Positions 53,083 through 61,754 of a stretch of DNA of 64,000 nt are shown here, one piece after another. Each line of letters opens with the position of its first letter. Position 1 is the first letter of the stretch. This DNA comes from G965202915 sp965202915 (GTDB taxonomy: Bacteria > Pseudomonadota > Gammaproteobacteria > Eutrophobiales > Eutrophobiaceae). The stretch is taken from positions 1,116,001 to 1,180,000 of the forward strand of contig OZ241847.1 of the NCBI GenBank assembly GCA_965202915.1. The letters are read 5' to 3'. The position numbers and the translations under genes are program-made. The notes under the pieces were generated by a model. That model had not been told where the DNA came from and made no database searches. It saw only the letters and a program-made list of their open reading frames with translations.

Positions 53083-54417
53083 TCATATTTTCCGTGAATA
53101 TTTTCTGAACGCAATAATGGTTTGGTAAATCAGCGTAGTCTCAATGATCCGAAACAAGAAGTCTATGGTATAAGACCAAAACCCCCAATCCATTGGGGCA
53201 CCAACAAATCGAGATCTATGGGCCGGGTTTAAGAAGACAAACAATTGGTCCCAACAGTCAGGGTTGGTCGGACTTAAAGATAATGAATACAACAACAGGG
53301 CATAAAATATGGATCCGCATAATAAAATCCAGCCGATAGGCAGGACCCAATTCAAACCAAAATTATTTGTCCGGCGATTGACTGCCAATATGGCTTTATC
53401 AATGTATCTTCCTTTTTGCTTCGATAACACACGTGAGTATATTTTCATCTCTCCGGCGTAATACTCAATTGCCTTGGGTGCGTCATGGTTTTCTTGAGCA
53501 ACATTTTTCAATGATCTATAGGTATCCTGTTTCTTTTCTTCTGAGTCCAGGGGATCGGTTTTAAAAGCATCCGGCCATTTCAGACCCGTGTATTTCAATC
53601 CCGGAAACAGGTTATCTTTTATAAATGCTTGCATGTAGCATCGGAGATTAACATTCTGAAACTCACTGTCACCAAAAGATGAGTCTGATATTATAAGAGT
53701 TGATTCTTGTTGTCTTTCCCGTCCAACATTTATGTTATACATTCTGAATTTGCCCAGGTTTCTCAAACTTTGAAGGGTGAATTTCTTGAATACACACTCG
53801 CCGATATTTATTTCCGAATTCATCGGGTTGCGTATATCCTGAAGATTGAATCGATCAACGTCCAGATAACCAAATCTAATCAATACATTTTCTTCAACCG
53901 TGTTGCCTATAAAGGCTAATTCTTTTATCTTTATTTTCTCTATCGGCCGCCCTTCTTTTTTAGGGCCGAATTGCTGAAGATCACTTTGAGATACTTTAAA
54001 TTTTTTCAGGAATTTATTCGCTACTATTTTTAACTTTTGGATCTCGCAAGCAACAATTTCAGTGGTTCCAATAATCGAATTTGAAATTTCAAGGCTATTT
54101 GCGAACTGCACGGAATCAAATTTCAAAGTGTCTTTACAGTTTATGTACGCAAATGTAACTTCTTCCTTGAAAATAATGTTTTGAAAAAATAGCTTATCGA
54201 GTTCCATGTAGTGGTCTTTTACCATTACTTTCTCGTGAAAGGTCGCATCTAAGAACAAAAAACCCTTTCTTCCTCCTTCAATACTGCGCCGAAGATCGCT
54301 CTCGTCAATAGGAATCCAGCAATCAAAATTGCGACTGCTCTCTCCTCCCCTCTGGAACATTCTCGCAACCTGCTCTTTAGTTGTTATCTGTTTTCTTCCT
54401 TCATTTTCGTCGCTCAT
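53083..54417 (-). CDS. Beta-helix-like membrane protein, unknown
   Basis: A 444-residue protein. Residues 60-280 are rich in short hydrophobic strands at regular spacing (FLDATFHEKV, LFFQNIIFKEEVTF, LEISNSIIG, LIISDSSFGDSEFQNV), suggesting a right-handed beta-helix of the pentapeptide-like kind. A helical stretch (about 295-350) leads to a C-terminal membrane part with two segments (about 357-380 and 405-435). GC content is well below that of the neighbours. Similar architectures occur in phage-defence effectors, but I cannot assign one. Confidence 0.75.
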   Translation of the reverse strand: MSDENEGRKQITTKEQVARMFQRGGESSRNFDCWIPIDESDLRRSIEGGRKGFLFLDATFHEKVMVKDHYMELDKLFFQNIIFKEEVTFAYINCKDTLKFDSVQFANSLEISNSIIGTTEIVACEIQKLKIVANKFLKKFKVSQSDLQQFGPKKEGRPIEKIKIKELAFIGNTVEENVLIRFGYLDVDRFNLQDIRNPMNSEINIGECVFKKFTLQSLRNLGKFRMYNINVGRERQQESTLIISDSSFGDSEFQNVNLRCYMQAFIKDNLFPGLKYTGLKWPDAFKTDPLDSEEKKQDTYRSLKNVAQENHDAPKAIEYYAGEMKIYSRVLSKQKGRYIDKAILAVNRRTNNFGLNWVLPIGWILLCGSIFYALLLYSLSLSPTNPDCWDQLFVFLNPAHRSRFVGAPMDWGFWSYTIDFLFRIIETTLIYQTIIAFRKYSRKI

Positions 54418-55109
54418 ATTTTTAGTCTCCTATCATTCCTGAAACATTACCCCCTATATAATGGAGTCATCGGCAATGATCATGGCTCGCTGACCATGGT
54501 CGATGCTGCCAAAGGTGAAGATACAGTCGCCATTCACCCTGGCAGTCGCCGATTTTCGACTCAAACGCCGAGCCGCTTAAAATGAGTTCGCGGTTCATCC
54601 CAATCTTCGCTTGAGGGGCGTCCCGACGAGTTTGGAAACGGCATGGCTATTTGTCCTTTATTTCTCTTTATAACAATATATTATGGGCCTATAAAGTGGG
54701 TTGATTCAGATATATTATTGTGATAACTTGGCTTGTCGCGTGCGGCGGGTTAGCCTCATACCACGTACGCGGCAGGGTAGCCTCGGTTGGCTCACTGATT
54801 TGGGCAGTGGGTTGATGGCTCGGCGGGTGCTTCGCACTCGCCGGGTCGCTGCCCACCTTATTTTGTTAAATCACGTCCATTGCTCCGCGATATAGTCGAG
54901 TACAATATCCCGGATGCCGGCGCAGTCTTCGATGGAGGCGCCAACAGCAGGCCGGGCGGGAACGTCGCCCCGGGGAATACGCCGCGTTTGTTTCTACCAA
55001 AAGCACCTTTAGCCACGCCGAACCGGTGAGTATTGGCATAGATAATTGAATATGCGAATGGAAATGATATTGGTAAAATGGCGTACCGCTTACTGCACGG
55101 GGTAAAACT
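54418..55109. other. Intergenic region with a strong hairpin
   Basis: About 690 bases without a supported gene. A near-perfect hairpin GGCGGGTGC-TTC-GCACTCGCC lies at about 54823-54843. Around 54475-54590 a frame reads GSLTMVDAAKGEDTVAIHPGS, possibly a gene relic. No tRNA fold was found. Confidence 0.4.
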
Positions 55110-56627
55110 ATGGATGCTGAAGTCGGACAAACACTGGATCACTATATAGGCGGCCGCCGCGTCAAGGCCCGCGGCAAGCGGTTTGGCGATGTATATAACC
55201 CGGCTACCGGACTCGTTATCCGGCGGGTGCCGCTGGCCGGCGCCGACGAGGTGGGCGACGCGATCTCCGCCGCCGCGGACGCATTCCCGGCATGGGCCGC
55301 GGTCCCGGCCGGGCGCCGCGCCCAGATCATGTTCGCGTTCCGCGACCTGATCCGTAAAAATATCGATGAAATCGCGCACTTGTTGTCGGAGGAGCACGGC
55401 AAGACCGTGGATGACGCGAAAGGATCGATCACGCGCGGCCTTGAAGTGGTTGAATTTGCCTGTGGCGTTCCGCATCTGTTGAAAGGCGAGTACAGTGACA
55501 GCGTTGCCGCCGGCGTGGATTCCTGGAGTATGCGGCAACCGCTTGGAGTATGTGCCGGGATCACGCCTTTTAACTTTCCGGCGATGGTGCCGATGTGGAT
55601 GTTTCCCCTTGCCATTGCCTGCGGCAACACTTTCGTGCTGAAACCTTCGGAGAAAGATCCATCGTGTGGGCTGCGTTTTGCCGAATTGATCAGCGAGGCC
55701 GGGTTGCCGGACGGCGTGCTCAACGTCATCAACGGCGACAAGGAGGCGGTGGACGTGCTCCTGACCGATCCGCGCGTACAGGGGATAAGTTTTGTCGGCT
55801 CCACCGCCATTGGCGAATACATCTACCGCACCGGCTGTGCCCACGGCAAAAGAGTGCAGGCCCTGTGCGGTGCCAAGAACCACATGGTGGTGATGCCGGA
55901 CGCCGATATGAAACAGGTGGTGGATGCCGTGGTCGGTGCCGCCTACGGTTCGGCCGGCGAGCGCTGCATGGCGATCTCGGTGGTGGTGGCGGTCGGCGAC
56001 AAAGTCGCCGATGAGCTGGTGGAGCAGTTGACGCCGCGCGTTGTGGGATTGCGAATCGGCCCCTATAACGATCCCGAAACCGAAATGGGGCCGGTGATCA
56101 CGCCGCAGGCATACGACCGCATTCACAGCTACATCGCCGAAGGCGTAGAGGCAGGTGCGACACTGGTGCTCGATGGGCGCGACTGCAACGTGCCCGGTTA
56201 CGAAAACGGCTGTTTTGTCGGCGGCACGATCTTCGACCGGGTGACGTCCGATATGTCCATCTACCGCGATGAGATATTCGGCCCGGTGCTCAGCATTGTG
56301 CGTGCCGCTTCATACGAGGAGGCCCTGCAACTGGTCAATGATCACGAATACGGCAACGGCAGCGCGATCTTCACCCGCGACGGCGACGCCGCCCGTGACT
56401 TTGTCCGGCGCGCCCACATCGGCATGGTTGGCGTGAACGTGCCGATCCCGGTGCCACTGGCCTACCACAGTTTCGGTGGCTGGAAACGCTCGCTGTTCGG
56501 CGACCACCACGTCCATGGGCCCGAAGGAGTACGCTTCTACACGCGCATGAAAACGGTAACCAGCAGATGGCCGTCCGGGATCAGGGAAGGGGCGGAGTTC
56601 AATTTCCGGGCCGGCGGCGAACACTGA
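55110..56627 (+). CDS. mmsA: CoA-acylating methylmalonate-semialdehyde dehydrogenase
   Basis: A 505-residue aldehyde dehydrogenase that converts methylmalonate or malonate semialdehyde to propionyl- or acetyl-CoA in valine and inositol breakdown. MmsA hallmarks are HYIGGRRV, QPLGVCAGITPFNFPAMVPMWM, the NAD motif FVGSTAIGEYIY, the nucleophile in GSAGERCMA (with no general-base Glu at the usual place) and GVNVPIPVPLAYHSFGGWKRSLFGD. No other valine-pathway gene is adjacent. A decayed copy of its leader and 5' end lies at 58917-59069. Confidence 0.95.
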   Translation: MDAEVGQTLDHYIGGRRVKARGKRFGDVYNPATGLVIRRVPLAGADEVGDAISAAADAFPAWAAVPAGRRAQIMFAFRDLIRKNIDEIAHLLSEEHGKTVDDAKGSITRGLEVVEFACGVPHLLKGEYSDSVAAGVDSWSMRQPLGVCAGITPFNFPAMVPMWMFPLAIACGNTFVLKPSEKDPSCGLRFAELISEAGLPDGVLNVINGDKEAVDVLLTDPRVQGISFVGSTAIGEYIYRTGCAHGKRVQALCGAKNHMVVMPDADMKQVVDAVVGAAYGSAGERCMAISVVVAVGDKVADELVEQLTPRVVGLRIGPYNDPETEMGPVITPQAYDRIHSYIAEGVEAGATLVLDGRDCNVPGYENGCFVGGTIFDRVTSDMSIYRDEIFGPVLSIVRAASYEEALQLVNDHEYGNGSAIFTRDGDAARDFVRRAHIGMVGVNVPIPVPLAYHSFGGWKRSLFGDHHVHGPEGVRFYTRMKTVTSRWPSGIREGAEFNFRAGGEH

Positions 56628-57061
56628 TCCGGCCACTCTTTTGCATACTGAGCATTGATGATTTGCTTGCCCACGCGCCTTATATAAACTCCCCCTTGCA
56701 TTTTCCCCGCCCCGCCCCGCGCCGCCCGGCACGAAAAATCCCGCATGGGCATCTGCCGGTCTCTTATAAACAGATCGGCATTCTCGCCGATGCGGGGATC
56801 CGGAAACAGCGGTAATAACTAAAACGCGGTCGCTGATAACAGCACTGTTTGCCAAACCTCGGTGGGGCAAGCCGCCAACCGGTTGCGGTATTGGTGGGTC
56901 GGCCATGCTGCCGATGCACCCCTTGCGGGTTTGTCGGCAAAGGCATTTCCGTTGCCCGAAACTTTTTTTATCATGCCATGTCTCATCAACATCGGCTATA
57001 TTGCAGCAGGATCGTTTTCATTTCTTGGATTCCTTAAAGTCATTTCAGACGGGAGATAACT
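56628..57061. other. Intergenic region between mmsA and catalase
   Basis: About 430 bases with no supported gene. GGGAG just before the catalase ATG is its ribosome site. I see no recognisable OxyR site by eye. Confidence 0.45.
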
Positions 57062-58546
57062 ATGGCTAAAAAAACCAGGCAACTGACCACCACCGCCGGC
57101 GCCGTTGTCGCCGACAACCAGAACAGCATCACCGCCGGTCCACGCGGGCCGCTGTTGGTGCAGGATTACCAACTGATCGAAAAACTCGCACACCAGAACC
57201 GCGAGCGCATCCCTGAGCGCGTTGTCCATGCCAAGGGATCGGGCGCCTATGGCACTTTTGAGGTCACCAAAAACGTCAAGCAATACACCTGCGCCGATTT
57301 CCTGTCGGCGGTCGGCAAAAAGACCCGCGTGCTGGCGCGTTTTTCCACCGTCGCCGGCGAGCGCGGCGCCGCCGATGCCGAACGCGACGTGCGCGGCTTC
57401 GCCCTCAAGTTTTATACCAAACAGGGCAACTGGGACATGGTCGGCAACAACACGCCGATATTTTTCGTGCGCGACCCGCTGAAGTTCCCGGACTTCATTC
57501 ACACCCAGAAACGGCATCCCCGGACTCACCTGCGCAACTCGACGGCGGTGTGGGATTTTTGGTCGCTGTCGCCTGAGAGTTTGCACCAGATCACGATACT
57601 ATTCAGCGACCGCGGCTTGCCGTGCAACTACCGGCAGATGAACGGTTACGGCTCGCACACCTACAGCATGTACAATAAGAAAGGTGAGCGCTTTTGGGTC
57701 AAGTTTCATTTCAAAAGTATGCAGGGTCACGCCCACTACACCAACGCCGAGGCCGCCAAAGTCATCGGCCAAAGCCGCGAAACCGCGCAGGAGGATCTGT
57801 TCGGCAGCATTGCCGCCAGGCGTTATCCCAAGTGGCGCTTTTGTTTGCAGGTGATGCCAGAACTGGACGCCAAAAAATACGAGCGCCGCACCGGCCACAA
57901 TCCGTTTGATCTCACCAAGGTGTGGTCGCATAAGGATTATCCGCTGATCGAGGCCGGCGTCCTGAAGCTGAACGAGAATCCGCAAAATTATTTTGCGGAG
58001 ATCGAACAATCCTCATTTTCACCGTCCAACGTCGTGCCGGGTATTTCCTTTTCGCCCGACAAGATGCTGCAGGCGCGCATCTTCGCCTATGCCGATGCCC
58101 ACCGCTACCGCATGGGAACGCACTACGAGAGCCTGCCGGTGAACCGTCCGGTGGCGGCAGCCGACCACTACCACCTTGACGGTCAGATGCGTTTTGACGA
58201 GCCGTCCGGCACCGATGCTTACTATGAGCCCAACAGCATGAACGGCCCTGTCGACAATCCGGCCCTGAAGGAACCGCCAATGAAGCTCGACGCTACCACG
58301 ATAGACCGTTTCGACCACCGCCAGGGCAATGACGATCACAGCCAGGCCGGCGAACTGTTTCGCATGTTCAACAAGGAACAAAAGGCGCGCCTGTTCAGCA
58401 ACATTGCCGATGCGATGGAAGGTGTGCCGGCCAGGATCGTCAAGCGCCAGTTGAAGCACTTCTCCAAGGTGGATGCCGCCTACGGCCAGGGCGTGTCTGA
58501 CGCACTCGCGGCCCGAAACAAGGGCAAAGGACGCAAGGCAACCTAA
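57062..58546 (+). CDS. Monofunctional haem catalase
   Basis: A 494-residue clade-3-size (small-subunit) catalase. The active-site His is in ERVVHAKGSGAYGTFEVT, the Asn in DMVGNNTPIFFVRD and the haem-ligand Tyr in RIFAYADAHRYRMGTHY. GAGAT upstream of the ATG follows a strong GGGAG. It breaks down H2O2 in the cytosol and stands alone. Confidence 0.95.
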   Translation: MAKKTRQLTTTAGAVVADNQNSITAGPRGPLLVQDYQLIEKLAHQNRERIPERVVHAKGSGAYGTFEVTKNVKQYTCADFLSAVGKKTRVLARFSTVAGERGAADAERDVRGFALKFYTKQGNWDMVGNNTPIFFVRDPLKFPDFIHTQKRHPRTHLRNSTAVWDFWSLSPESLHQITILFSDRGLPCNYRQMNGYGSHTYSMYNKKGERFWVKFHFKSMQGHAHYTNAEAAKVIGQSRETAQEDLFGSIAARRYPKWRFCLQVMPELDAKKYERRTGHNPFDLTKVWSHKDYPLIEAGVLKLNENPQNYFAEIEQSSFSPSNVVPGISFSPDKMLQARIFAYADAHRYRMGTHYESLPVNRPVAAADHYHLDGQMRFDEPSGTDAYYEPNSMNGPVDNPALKEPPMKLDATTIDRFDHRQGNDDHSQAGELFRMFNKEQKARLFSNIADAMEGVPARIVKRQLKHFSKVDAAYGQGVSDALAARNKGKGRKAT

Positions 58547-58916
58547 GCGGAGCCCATGATCCGGCCCATTCTTGAATTCTTATCGGAATTCAGAACGCCA
58601 TCCGGCGCATTGGCGATTGGCCGGACATGAACGCGGCGGCACCCCGCAAGCCCGCCTGGTGGGGTGTCTCTCAGGGCAAACCGCCTGCTCCCGCCGACGG
58701 TTTGCCGGTGCCGTCGTTTGCCAACCACAAGGTGCCGTAACCGAATCAAGCAAGACCAGGGGAAGACCTGGGAGCAACTACGCATGTGTTTATGCCGCTC
58801 AAAGCCAAACATTTGACCATTTCGCCGGATTGCCGGGGAGGCAACCGGCTGTAGAGACCCCGCCCAATATCCGCCGGACGCCGCCGGGGGTGGTATGTGT
58901 GCGGACACAAACAATG

Positions 58917-59069
58917 CTGGTAAAATGACGTACTCGACATTACACACAGCAAGAGGATGAATGCCAGGATCAGACAAACATCAGGATCAGCATATAAAGG
59001 CACGCCACTTTGATCACCCGTATAAGCCGGCCACTTAGGCCTGTTATCCGGCGGATGCACCGACGCCAA
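58917..59069 (+). pseudogene. Decayed copy of the mmsA leader and 5' end
   Basis: This stretch aligns with the DNA around the mmsA start (55065-55245): CTGGTAAAATGACGTAC against TTGGTAAAATGGCGTAC, then TCAGACAAACA, and further on TATAAGCCGGCCACT and CTGTTATCCGGCGG against the mmsA bases for NPATGLVIRR. It has deletions and stops and is not coding. The rest of 58547-59198 holds nothing I recognise. Confidence 0.65.
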
Positions 59070-59198
59070 TTTGAGCGATGCCCGCAACAGCGTTGAACAG
59101 AGGAACTTATGAAGCAACTTTCGCGGAGCCCACGGGGCGAGAGCATACCCGGTTGGTACGATATAAACTAAGCGGTGTTTGTACCGGATACGGTGAAT

Positions 59199-60293
59199 AT
59201 GCCACAACTCGAAAACATTAAGACCACTGCAAAGCGATTGTGGAGTACCGCGGATACAAAGCGATTGTGGAAAGCGGCGGATACCCTGCGCGCCAACTCT
59301 TCTTTCGCCAGCAATGAGTATTTTCAGCCCGTCATGGGGCTGGTCTTCCTGCGCCATGCCTACAGCCGCTATCTGGCGGTAAAAGCTAGTATTGAAGACA
59401 AGCTGCCCACCCGCGACGGCAGGACCAGGGGCCTGACCAAGGAAGATTTCTCCCAGCGCGGTGCAATCTTTCTTCGGCCCGAAGCACAGTTTGATGCTCT
59501 GGTGGCGTTGCCGGACCGCACAGACCGGGCAAAGGCCATCATCAAGGCGATGGAATCCATCGAGGCCGACTACAGCAATCTGCGCGGCACCCTGCCCAAA
59601 AACGAATACCAGAAACTCAGCAACGAAGTGCTCGGCCAGTTGTTGCGCATCCTCAATCCCGATGCCTTGAAAAATGTGTCGGGCGACGTCTTCGGCCGCA
59701 TCTACGAATACTTCCTCACCCGGTTCGCCGACCAGAAGGCCCACGACGGCGGAGAGTTTTTTACGCCCGTTTCGCTGGTTTCGTTGATCGCCCAGGTGCT
59801 TGATCCCGACCGTGGCACGGTCCTTGATCCGGCCTGCGGTTCCGGCGGCATGTTTGTGCAAAGTGCGCACATCGTCGAGGCACACGGTCAACATCCCGCC
59901 GACCGGCTCACCTTTCGTGGCCTGGAGAAAAACGAAACCACCATCCACCTTACCAAAATGAACCTCGCCGTTCACGGACTCGAAGGGGATATCAAGTCCG
60001 CCAACACCTACTACAAAGATCCCCATGAACTGCACGGCAAGGCCGATTTCGTCATGGCCAACCCCCCGTTCAACGTCGACGAGATCGACGCAGACAAGAT
60101 CAAAAGTGATCTGCGCCTGCCTTTCGGTTTGCCCGGCGTCAACAAAAAAGGCAAGGTCAGCAACGGCAATTACATCTGGATCAGTTATTTCTACAGCTAC
60201 CTGAATGAAAAAGGGCGCGCCGGCTTTGTCATGTCCTCGCAGGCTTCCAGCGCCGGCGGCGGCGAGGCCAAAGTGCGACAGAGTCTGGTGTAA
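59199..60293 (+). pseudogene. hsdM: Truncated type I DNA methyltransferase subunit HsdM
   Basis: A 364-residue fragment. The N-terminal helical domain (WKAADTLRANSSFASNEYFQPVMGLVFLR) and the N6-adenine methylase domain are present, with motif I DPACGSGGMFVQSAH and motif IV NPPFNV. The frame ends right after GEAKVRQSLV, where intact HsdM (about 500 residues or more) continues with the ETG-D-x-V-D region and the C-terminal helices that hold HsdS. No hsdS or hsdR follows. ATG at 59199 is chosen over a GTG at 59175. It is probably inactive. Confidence 0.85.
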
Positions 60294-60412
60294 CCCAGGG
60301 TGGGCACGATGTTCCTGAAGCCGTCAACCGTCGCCGGTTTTCTCGTGGACTACTGGCAACTCATCAATAATAGTGGTAATACACCCGTCCTGATTGAGGA
60401 GGGTAAAAATCC

Positions 60413-60619
60413 GTGAAAAAAACCGTCGAAAAACAAGCAGAACAATTCTCAACCCTGGACGACCCCGACATGCAGGGCGTCATACCTGCTCTCATGCGTG
60501 CGCTCAAGCAGGCGCACAAAATCGCCCATCAGACCGGCACCAAAATTGTCACCATGCGAGACGGCAAGGTGGTGGCGGTGGACCCGGATCCGGCTTTGTA
60601 CAACGATGTTGATGAATGA
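60413..60619 (+). CDS. Small protein, unknown
   Basis: A 68-residue protein starting with GTG, with GAGGAGG nine bases upstream, which strongly supports translation. It is helical (LMRALKQAHKIAHQTG) with a beta-hairpin end (IVTMRDGKVVAVDPD). The size and ending resemble small antitoxin or accessory proteins in restriction loci, but no family is recognised. Confidence 0.6.
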   Translation: MKKTVEKQAEQFSTLDDPDMQGVIPALMRALKQAHKIAHQTGTKIVTMRDGKVVAVDPDPALYNDVDE

Positions 60620-60711
60620 ACGAATACGAGGAGCCAGGGATATAAGCCAGCAACCGCCCTACATAATCACCGCGCACATTCTCGCCCGCGTTGCAGAATG
60701 GGGCCATTGAG

Positions 60712-60937
60712 ATGACGCAACCTGATACACTTAATACCCTGGAATTGGCACGGCGGGCCTTTCATACCTACCCCAATCTCTTTCGCCCCGCGCTGGGTAA
60801 ACTGCAAAAATTGGATGAACACTTAATCTGGGGTATAATCGATAAGGTTCCAAGCGGTTGGATGACTCTTTTGTCCAAAAAATTTGCCTGTCAACTTATG
60901 CTTTAACAATCTGCAAGAACTACGGAGACTGACTTAA
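60712..60937 (+). pseudogene. C-terminal remnant of a HipA-like kinase, frameshifted
   Basis: The frame reads LEDARR-like helices (TLELARRAFHTYPNLF) and then HLIWGIIDKVPSGWMTLLSKKFA. One extra base near 60889 shifts the frame, after which VNLCFNNLQELRRLT completes the typical HipA-like end (IIDRVP-x-WM, FA-x2-LL-x-N-x2-L-x2-L) and stops at 60935-60937. The kinase core is missing. Its stop overlaps the next ATG, showing that the pair once formed an operon. Confidence 0.55.
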
Positions 60938-61677
60938 TGGGTACTCAAGCTTTATTCCTGGCGTGGCAAGACAAAAAACCCAGTCGGCAGTGGTTTCCGA
61001 TTGGTCGGTTGGACGCGGACGTTGAACACTCAGAATATCGTTTTCGCTACACGGTCGGCGCTGCGCGGGCGCAAAAAGCCGGGTTTCCTCTGGCAATTGA
61101 GTTCCCGAAACTACGGGAAAATTATCATTCCTCGGAGCTGTTCCCGCTATTCAAGAATCGAGTCATCGCACCGGGACGCCCCGACCGTGTGGACTATTTG
61201 CGCTACCTCGACCTCCAAGAAGATGCGAACCCAGTTGAAATTCTGTCGGCAAGCGGTGGTCACCGTGTTACTGATTCCTTTGAAGTATTCCCGAAAATCG
61301 AGACACGCGGTGATGGCTCTTTTCGGTGCCGCTTTTTCCTGCACGGCTGGCGTTACGTGAATGCGGATGCACAAAAAAGGACTAAAAGTCTTGAGCCTGA
61401 AGAGAGACTCTATGTGACGCTGGAGTTGACCAATCCGGCTACTGTTTTGGCGGTGCAGATTCAGACCACAGACTATCACATGATCGGATGGGCACCGTGC
61501 TATCTCGTGGATGATCTGGCACAGGCTATGGCAGAAAATCCTGACAGATATACCGCCCATGTAGTTCGTGTAAATCCTCTGCCGCCGCCATCCAGGCAAC
61601 GCCTCTTGATTGAATTAAATGGTCATTGTAGCTATGATCCGATGAGTGACTCAGATTTTGAACCACTGGTGGACTAA
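60937..61677 (+). CDS. HIRAN-like domain protein next to HipA remnant
   Basis: A 246-residue protein. Residues 1-110 (FLAWQDKKPSRQWFPIGRLD, then YRFRYTVGA) look like the short N-terminal beta-domain seen beside HipA-type kinases. Residues 130-240 resemble a HIRAN domain: LYVTLELTNPATVLAVQI, MIGWAPCYLVDDLAQA, then VVRVNPLPPPSRQRLLIELNG. HIRAN domains bind DNA 3' ends or damaged DNA. ATG overlaps the TAA of the remnant upstream. The partner kinase being broken suggests a decayed two-gene system. Confidence 0.65.
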   Translation: MGTQALFLAWQDKKPSRQWFPIGRLDADVEHSEYRFRYTVGAARAQKAGFPLAIEFPKLRENYHSSELFPLFKNRVIAPGRPDRVDYLRYLDLQEDANPVEILSASGGHRVTDSFEVFPKIETRGDGSFRCRFFLHGWRYVNADAQKRTKSLEPEERLYVTLELTNPATVLAVQIQTTDYHMIGWAPCYLVDDLAQAMAENPDRYTAHVVRVNPLPPPSRQRLLIELNGHCSYDPMSDSDFEPLVD

Positions 61678-61754
61678 CTGGTAATGGACAATAATCGCCT
61701 CCGGTGATCCGCGGAAAGGCCCCTTAACAGAAGCAACATAGCAAAAGTATAATT

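Noticed and set aside
54720..54860. tRNA-like structured stretch
   Set aside because: The GC-rich hairpin does not fold into a cloverleaf and lacks the T-loop sequence.
54858..56126. A 422-codon minus frame
   Set aside because: Antisense to mmsA, which has all expected motifs on the plus strand.
58746..60035. A 429-codon minus frame
   Set aside because: Antisense to hsdM, whose methylase motifs are clear on the plus strand.
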